Part shown: positions 6,543 to 10,645 of the stretch, in pieces
Numbering within the stretch: position 1 is the stretch's first letter
How the letters are laid out: the number at the start of each line of letters is the position of its first letter
Origin: Sanchytrium tribonematis
Taxonomy: Eukaryota; Sanchytriomycota; Sanchytriomycetes; Sanchytriales; Sanchytriaceae
Direction of reading: 5' to 3'
Length of the DNA: 10,645 nucleotides
Assembly: GCA_018985235.1 (NCBI GenBank)
Contig: JADGIG010000287.1
Coordinates: 1-10,645 of the forward strand
Translations under genes and position numbers: made by a program
The notes under the pieces: generated by a model
The model's database searches: none
What the model saw: only the letters and a program-made list of their open reading frames with translations
What the model was told of the DNA's origin: nothing

Positions 6543-7878
6543 ATGTATTTATACATGTCATTTTTACTATATACAAATTCGAAATACTCAAGCCACATAT
6601 TTTCAAACATCGCGTGTCTTATGCTACTTTTAACATCGTTATCTGCTATAATACCAACCTTTAAAGAAGTGAAAAACTCTTATTCACATCAACATATTAT
6701 AGAAAAAATAGATGTTACTGAAAATCAGTGTCTCAATATATGCGCCAAGGACGAATTTTGTATGGGATACTCTCATGATAATGTCGTGTGCACTAGATAC
6801 TTTTATTTGCCACAATTCTCAATGGAATCATCTTCATTCTCACTGTTTATTAAAGATTCTCCCTTCCCTGGCTCATTTTTTGATCATCAAATTTTTATGC
6901 GAAGGGCGTGTACAAATAACTGCGATGGTTATATATGTGACTATGAAATAGGCGATAAATGGTATCCATGTAATAATTCCATCGCAATGACCACAAATTT
7001 GACTTTAAAATTTGAAAATCATCCTTTGCTAATAGCTCCATTTCAGTATTGGAAAAACATTTCAGACAATACTTCATTATTTGAGTGCCTTTTAAACTGT
7101 GATAAATATCCAAGTTGCAATGCTGTTCAATACATTTTCAACGATACAACTTGTGCGATGCTAGATGTTTGGCCAGGTGAATTATTGGAATCAGATATTA
7201 ATCATTTGAGATCTAAAAATTTGGATGGTGAATTATTTTTAAAGACCGACTACCATAGTTTAGGGTTTAGACTTTCTAACACGATTCCTATTTTGAGTGA
7301 CTCTTCACTAAATATTACTTTAAATGAATGCTTGAACTTTTGCAAAACTGAAAAACAATGTCAAAGTGTCTATTATGATACCAGGTGCTATTTGTACTAT
7401 GAAGATATTCATTTACTTGATTCACAAAAGGAGGGTTTGCATTTTATCAAAATGGAAGCAGCAGTTGTTGCTACTACAACCACGAAATTTGCCAACAAAA
7501 CAACCATCAAAACGACCAAATCACCCAGTGGTATATTATACTTATTTAGGCGATTCAATCAATATAGGTGTTCCAGTTTCTTTGACTATTTTGATAACAG
7601 TATTTGCAGGATTCATAATTGTCATCACATTTTTTTGCTTTTTTATTCTGCGTTGGAATGCTCGAAAAGAAATGGTTATTGCTTTAAAGAGTCTTCATAA
7701 ACAAGAAAAGGAAGAACACGAAAAACAGGTTGAGGAGGGAAAAAAGAAAGAATCGCTCAATCACACTTTGGGTGGTAACACATTTGAAGGCGACAATAGA
7801 ATTGCTATTTTAGATGATGGTCCTGTCTTAGATACAGACGATAAAAGAAAACCAATTGACGAGGAAAATGATGATTAG
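6543..7878 (+). CDS. Type I membrane protein with three PAN/apple-like modules (one short intron)
   Basis: A surface protein of about 438 residues. A hydrophobic signal-type segment (about 23-39) is followed by three cysteine modules with the same spacing C-x3-C-x5-C-x(8-11)-C: C63/67/73/83, C182/186/192/204 and C263/267/273/282. An extra cysteine group (123, 127, 132, 143) lies between the first two. This is the PAN/apple pattern, which binds proteins or carbohydrates. N-glycosylation sequons are frequent. A Thr/Lys-rich stalk (about 306-328) leads to one membrane helix of about 27 residues and an 80-residue charged tail ending in acidic residues. The ectodomain and the helix plus tail lie in different frames. 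Removing 7531-7549 (19 nt) or 7531-7567 (37 nt) joins them. The start may be Met27 (6621), which gives a cleaner signal peptide; residues 1-26 are doubtful. Ligand unknown; adhesion or sensing is inferred. Confidence 0.8.
7531..7549 (+). other. Putative ultra-short spliceosomal intron (19 nt; 37-nt alternative)
   Basis: The sequence GTATATTATACTTATTTAG has GT-AG ends and removes exactly the 1 mod 3 bases needed to join the ectodomain frame to the membrane-helix frame, giving K-S-P-S-G then D-S-I-N-I-G-V-P-V. A second AG at 7566-7567 gives a 37-nt intron, also 1 mod 3, joining S-G directly to V-P-V. No strong branch-point match is visible in either, so the acceptor is not settled. Confidence 0.55.
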
Positions 7879-8096
7879 TCAATATTTTCATGTACTGAGA
7901 TCGGAATTCTCTTATAAATAATTTGTATTTTATATTTTGACATGTCTCTCTTAGAATTATTGACTCCAATGACTTTAAAATTTTTACAGATGGTGTTCCA
8001 AATTCGCATTTTTTTAGAAATTGGGAGTTATGTCAGACATGTGATTGGTTGACCCTCGTGTTTTTTGCTCAAATATAGCAATGTCAAATTGAATAA
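7879..8096 (+). promoter_or_regulatory. PAN-gene 3' region and eL24 promoter
   Basis: These 218 bp hold the end of one plus-strand transcript and the start of the next. An AT-rich ATAAATAA run near 7914-7921 could serve 3' processing. Just before the eL24 start is ATGTCAAATT (8081-8090), which also forms a three-codon upstream frame ATG-TCA-AAT-TGA ending 4 nt before the eL24 ATG. That frame would matter only if transcription starts before it. Confidence 0.35.
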
Positions 8097-8534
8097 ATGG
8101 TCTTGAAATTAGATACTTGCGCCTTTAGTGGCAATAAAATCTATCCAGGAAGAGTAAGATTATTTGCTAGAGTTGATAACAAGACATTTAAATTTGGTAC
8201 CAGTAAATCCAGCAGTCTTTTCAGACAACGTAAAAATCCTAGAAAATTAGTATGGACCCAAATGTATAGACTCGCTAATAAGAAAGGTGTTCACGAATCT
8301 TTCAGTAAAAAGAGAGTCAGACGAAAGGTTAATGTTGAAAGACCAGTTGAAGGTGTTTCTCTTGAGACCATTAAAGCTAAAAAAGCACAAACTAGTGAAT
8401 TTAGAAATTCTCAAAGAGACTCTGCTTTAAAGGAAGCCAAGGAAAAAAAGAAAGCCGAAGAAAAAGCTAAACAAATGAAAAAGGCTGAAAAATCAAAAAC
8501 TAGTTCCAAGAAATCCGGCTCAAAGAAGAAGTAA
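8097..8534 (+). CDS. RPL24: 60S ribosomal protein eL24
   Basis: A 145-residue component of the large cytosolic ribosomal subunit; in yeast it forms an intersubunit bridge through its C-terminal helix. The N-terminal L24e domain shows C-A-F-S-G-x-K-I-Y-P-G-R at 8-19, the F-A-R-V-D turn and R-Q-R-K-N-P-R near 44-50, then W-T-x-x-Y-R at about 54-59. The basic linker K-K-R-V-R-R-K and the R-P-x-x-G-x-S-L motif follow, then a long Lys/Ala/Glu-rich helical tail. Only the first zinc-site cysteine remains; the later one is Ser, as in yeast, where the zinc site is lost. Length is close to the fungal protein (155). The start is the first in-frame ATG and no intron is needed. It is convergent with the phosphatase gene. 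Confidence 0.97.
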   Translation: MVLKLDTCAFSGNKIYPGRVRLFARVDNKTFKFGTSKSSSLFRQRKNPRKLVWTQMYRLANKKGVHESFSKKRVRRKVNVERPVEGVSLETIKAKKAQTSEFRNSQRDSALKEAKEKKKAEEKAKQMKKAEKSKTSSKKSGSKKK

Positions 8535-8968
8535 ATTATTAATTCTTTGAATTTGGAAATTTGTTTGTTCTTCTTTTGCAATAGAATTGTTCAGTTTGTA
8601 ATTTAAACATTTCTGAAGATAATTAGACAGGAGACATTGCATTTATAACTGATGAAATGAGACAATAAAACCATTAATTGGCTTTTTGAGAATGACAGAC
8701 GTGGGCTTGATGAGAAATTTCAATAAATGTTGTACACATAAACGATAGGCAATTTTATCACGCACAGTCATTTTTGAAATTTATATAGAAGTTACCCTTG
8801 TTAAGGAATCTCAAAGCTTTGAATGAAATTTGTAGCAAGAAGAAAACATTATTTTTTATTGTGAGCCTTGATAAAATTAATTTGTCTAGAACTCAAAATA
8901 TTTGTATAAATTCCTATGCCTAATCAGGTTTACTAATTTTCGAAAGTGCTGGTTTATTTTATATACAA
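8535..8968. other. Convergent intergenic region, eL24 and phosphatase 3' ends
   Basis: A 434 bp stretch that should hold two 3' UTRs, long for this gene-dense window. On the minus strand an ATG at 8771 opens a 42-codon frame (starts M-T-V-R-D-K-I-A-Y-R-L-C, ends TAA 8645-8643). The same frame then stays open about 40 further codons to a TGA at the eL24 end. Neither part is recognised. Two TGATGA sequences occur near 8650 and 8708 on the plus strand without a paired CTGA at the right distance, so no C/D snoRNA is called. Confidence 0.35.
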
Positions 8969-10360
8969 TCAAATCTGTTTAAATATTTTTTCGCCTTTAG
9001 TTACAAGAGTGCTGTGCTGCAAATTTAATTTCCTACACTCCATTTCCTGTAATACCATGACAAAACCAATATTGGGACTCATGGTGGGTCTTCTTTCGCG
9101 AAGATATTCATAAGCATCGTACAACGTCATTTGTAAATACTCCATCAGAAAAGCAAGCACTACAGTCACACTCCTGCTCTGTCCAACTTTGCAATGAACA
9201 TAAACTTTTGGCTTTTCAGTGGTTTGCTTCACATTCATGAGATACCTTACGGCTTCTCCGAGCTGTTGGTCGACTTCTTCATCCACACTATCTTTGACTT
9301 CAAAATGTTTGTAGGCAACGAGTTTTTCTATTTCTAAATCAGGATCTGGTTGGCATTCCTTCGCCATATTAAGTACGTGAGTAATTTTGTGTTCCTTTAA
9401 AAACTGCAATACTTCAGGACTTGATTGCGAAAATAAATCAGGCCCGAGGATTAAAAAATCATCTAATATGGAGCTTGGGTTGAAAGTTAAAGTGGCATTT
9501 AGACCAGGAGAATCAATACTACTCAAGGGCGAGGGTGTCTTTCCTTCTTCATGAGTCGGAGACCTTAAACTCTCGACGCTAAATTGACTACTTGCACTTC
9601 CGATGGGTGTATTGTTTTTGTCTTGGGTAAATAAATTAATTCCTGTCAAATTAAGAGCGCGACTTTGCTTTCTTTTTATGTCCGTATTCAAAACCAGCCC
9701 AGTGTTTCGATCATCCTCTGTATTTAAAATGCTGGTCAACAATTTTTGGAAAAGTGGATTTTGCTGACATTTCTCACTGACTGCCTTATAGCCACCGGTA
9801 ACCCAATATACGGTAAACCCTTGACTCTCCAAACCTTGTATTAGTTGGTATACTACTGAGTTCGGAGTAGGCGATGCTGAATCATAAAAACAAAATGTTT
9901 GTTTGTCCTTTGAGAATTTTATAAAAGAATTTCGTAGTTCCTCGTTATTTGGAATAACAAATTGATCAATAGTAAGAGATGGAGAGTCATTAGGATTGGC
10001 GGTCATAGCTCTTGGTGCTAAGCTAGCTTTTCGAGCCCATCTTTTTGTCATCATGTTATCGACCAAAATGTTCCAGCTGCCTTTTAAATGACTTTTTAAA
10101 TAAGAATCCTCTTTTCTAATATCTGCTACAATGGGCCATTTTGATAATTCTTGAAACTGATTTAAATTTTGAAGCCATGTGTCTAACGGAAAGCCGATCA
10201 AGTATGTGAGAAATTCTTCAACACTAATTAGCTTAACATCGGTTGGATGGGCACTTAAAGGAAAAGCAGATTTTATTTCAGCATTATTAGAAATGTCTAT
10301 CTTTAGGCTCTTCTTGTTTTCATTCAGGCTTAATTGCTTAAATTTCTGTTTGGCATCCAT
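8969..10360 (-). CDS. MAP kinase phosphatase: inactive rhodanese (CH2) domain plus dual-specificity phosphatase
   Basis: A 463-residue phosphatase expected to dephosphorylate the Thr-x-Tyr loop of a MAP kinase. The first ATG is at 10360; the frame extends five codons further upstream but only from a TTG. Residues about 45-200 are a rhodanese fold: V-A-D-I-R at 78-82, H-L-K-G-S, then F-Y-D at 158-160 where an active rhodanese has Tyr-Cys, and V-T-G-G-Y. The Cys-to-Asp change and docking role are as in animal MKPs. A low-complexity linker (about 210-295) carries K-R-K-x4-L-N-L, a MAPK docking-type motif, and several Ser-Pro or Thr-Pro sites. The phosphatase domain (about 300-450) has I-T-H-V-L-N, the general acid Asp357, H-C-K-V-G-Q-S-R-S at 389-397 with Cys390 and Arg396, and A-Y-E-Y-L-R-x-R-R-P with P-N-x-G-F. 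All catalytic residues are present, so it should be active. No membrane segment is seen. Confidence 0.9.
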   Translation of the reverse strand: MDAKQKFKQLSLNENKKSLKIDISNNAEIKSAFPLSAHPTDVKLISVEEFLTYLIGFPLDTWLQNLNQFQELSKWPIVADIRKEDSYLKSHLKGSWNILVDNMMTKRWARKASLAPRAMTANPNDSPSLTIDQFVIPNNEELRNSFIKFSKDKQTFCFYDSASPTPNSVVYQLIQGLESQGFTVYWVTGGYKAVSEKCQQNPLFQKLLTSILNTEDDRNTGLVLNTDIKRKQSRALNLTGINLFTQDKNNTPIGSASSQFSVESLRSPTHEEGKTPSPLSSIDSPGLNATLTFNPSSILDDFLILGPDLFSQSSPEVLQFLKEHKITHVLNMAKECQPDPDLEIEKLVAYKHFEVKDSVDEEVDQQLGEAVRYLMNVKQTTEKPKVYVHCKVGQSRSVTVVLAFLMEYLQMTLYDAYEYLRERRPTMSPNIGFVMVLQEMECRKLNLQHSTLVTKGEKIFKQI

Positions 10361-10489
10361 TTGTTTCAAGTTCAAAAAAGATTTTTTTAGCGGCTATAAA
10401 GTTGTGAATTTATTGATTTGACAATTCAACAAACAACTCAAAATTTTAGAATTAGCCTCCATTCACTAGAGGAAATAGGGACTATCTCC
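10361..10489. promoter_or_regulatory. Divergent promoter region, phosphatase and right-edge gene
   Basis: Only 129 bp separate the phosphatase ATG (minus) from the ATG at 10490 (plus). It contains TATAAA at 10395-10400 and ATTTGACA at 10415-10422, the reverse complement of the TGTCAAAT motif seen near other starts. Which gene each element serves is not clear. Confidence 0.35.
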
Positions 10490-10645
10490 ATGTTTTACCT
10501 ATCATTTTACATTTTTGGCATTGACTGCTCAGCACAATATTTACCAAGCACATGTTTGTCAAAATTGGCTTCATCTTGTTACTTTGATAAAATTCAAGGC
10601 AGTAATCTTTCCGACATATCTACAAATACAGCAATTGTTTGCTCA
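10490..10645 (+). CDS. Start of a secreted or surface cysteine-containing protein (runs off right edge)
   Basis: An ATG at 10490 opens 52 codons that reach the window edge with no stop. The first 15 residues (MFYLSFYIFGIDCSA) resemble a signal peptide, though without a basic residue near the start. After it come cysteines at 22, 30 and 51 and Ser/Thr-rich sequence with one N-x-S sequon, as expected for an extracellular domain. The family cannot be told from this length. It is divergent from the phosphatase gene with a short shared promoter. Chance openness over 52 codons in AT-rich DNA is a few percent, so the call is moderate. Confidence 0.5.
   Translation, partial: MFYLSFYIFGIDCSAQYLPSTCLSKLASSCYFDKIQGSNLSDISTNTAIVCS

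Noticed and set aside
6712-7113. Frames at 6712-6951 (plus) and 6895-7113 (minus)
   Set aside because: Both are shadows of the PAN-domain coding sequence, where the cysteine spacing proves the real frame.
8640-8770. C/D box snoRNA suggested by TGATGA at about 8651 and 8708
   Set aside because: No CTGA box at the right distance and no closing stem were found.
3532-8771. Stop-codon reassignment (TAA/TAG as Gln) to explain interrupted frames in the gaps
   Set aside because: The well-conserved genes end at TAA, TAG and TGA where their families end, so the standard code fits.
10361-10375. TTG-initiated five-codon extension of the phosphatase
   Set aside because: An ATG follows at 10360 and eukaryotic initiation at TTG is rare, so the gene is started at the ATG.
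10179-10421. Plus-strand 80-codon frame
   Set aside because: It is antisense to the phosphatase N-terminus and its spacer; no motif.

Overview
This is a compact, AT-rich nuclear eukaryotic segment, most likely from an early-diverging fungus or close fungal relative. The main evidence is the ribosomal protein eL24, which follows the yeast pattern (S-S-S-L-F-R-Q-R-K-N-P-R, close to yeast S-A-S-L-F-K-Q-R-K-N-P-R, with the second zinc-site cysteine lost). Animal-type enzymes retained by basal fungi, short intergenic gaps and very few introns fit this. The species cannot be fixed from the window. TAA, TAG and TGA all serve as stops, so the code looks standard. No tRNA, rRNA, transposon or CRISPR array was recognised.

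Layout, left to right. The minus strand carries three co-directional genes: alkaline ceramidase, then a quinoid-dihydropteridine-reductase-like NAD(P)H enzyme, then the first 13 codons of an XPG/GEN1-type nuclease that runs off the left edge. The ceramidase shares a ~230 bp upstream region with a plus-strand gene for an unrecognised 448-residue protein. Next come a small, probably secreted plus-strand protein with an uncertain start and a convergent minus-strand gene for mitochondrial branched-chain ketoacid dehydrogenase kinase. From 5504 to 6542 is a gene-poor kilobase holding a probable 41-residue membrane microprotein and short exon-like frames.

The right half starts with a type I membrane protein with three PAN/apple-like cysteine modules, a Thr-rich stalk, one membrane helix and a charged tail. 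Its frame is only continuous if a very short GT-AG intron (19 or 37 nt) is removed. Ribosomal protein eL24 follows on the plus strand. A MAP kinase phosphatase (catalytically dead rhodanese domain plus dual-specificity phosphatase) lies on the minus strand. Divergent from it is the signal-peptide-bearing start of a cysteine-rich protein that runs off the right edge.

The genes do not form one pathway. They cover lipid and pterin metabolism, DNA repair, mitochondrial kinase control, surface recognition, translation and MAPK signalling. The observations most worth a second look are the possible 19-nt intron, the animal-style MAPK phosphatase with a linker docking motif, the reciprocal Asp/Asn swap at the ceramidase calcium site, a recurrent TGTCAAAT motif near gene starts, and several short exon-like frames in the gaps.
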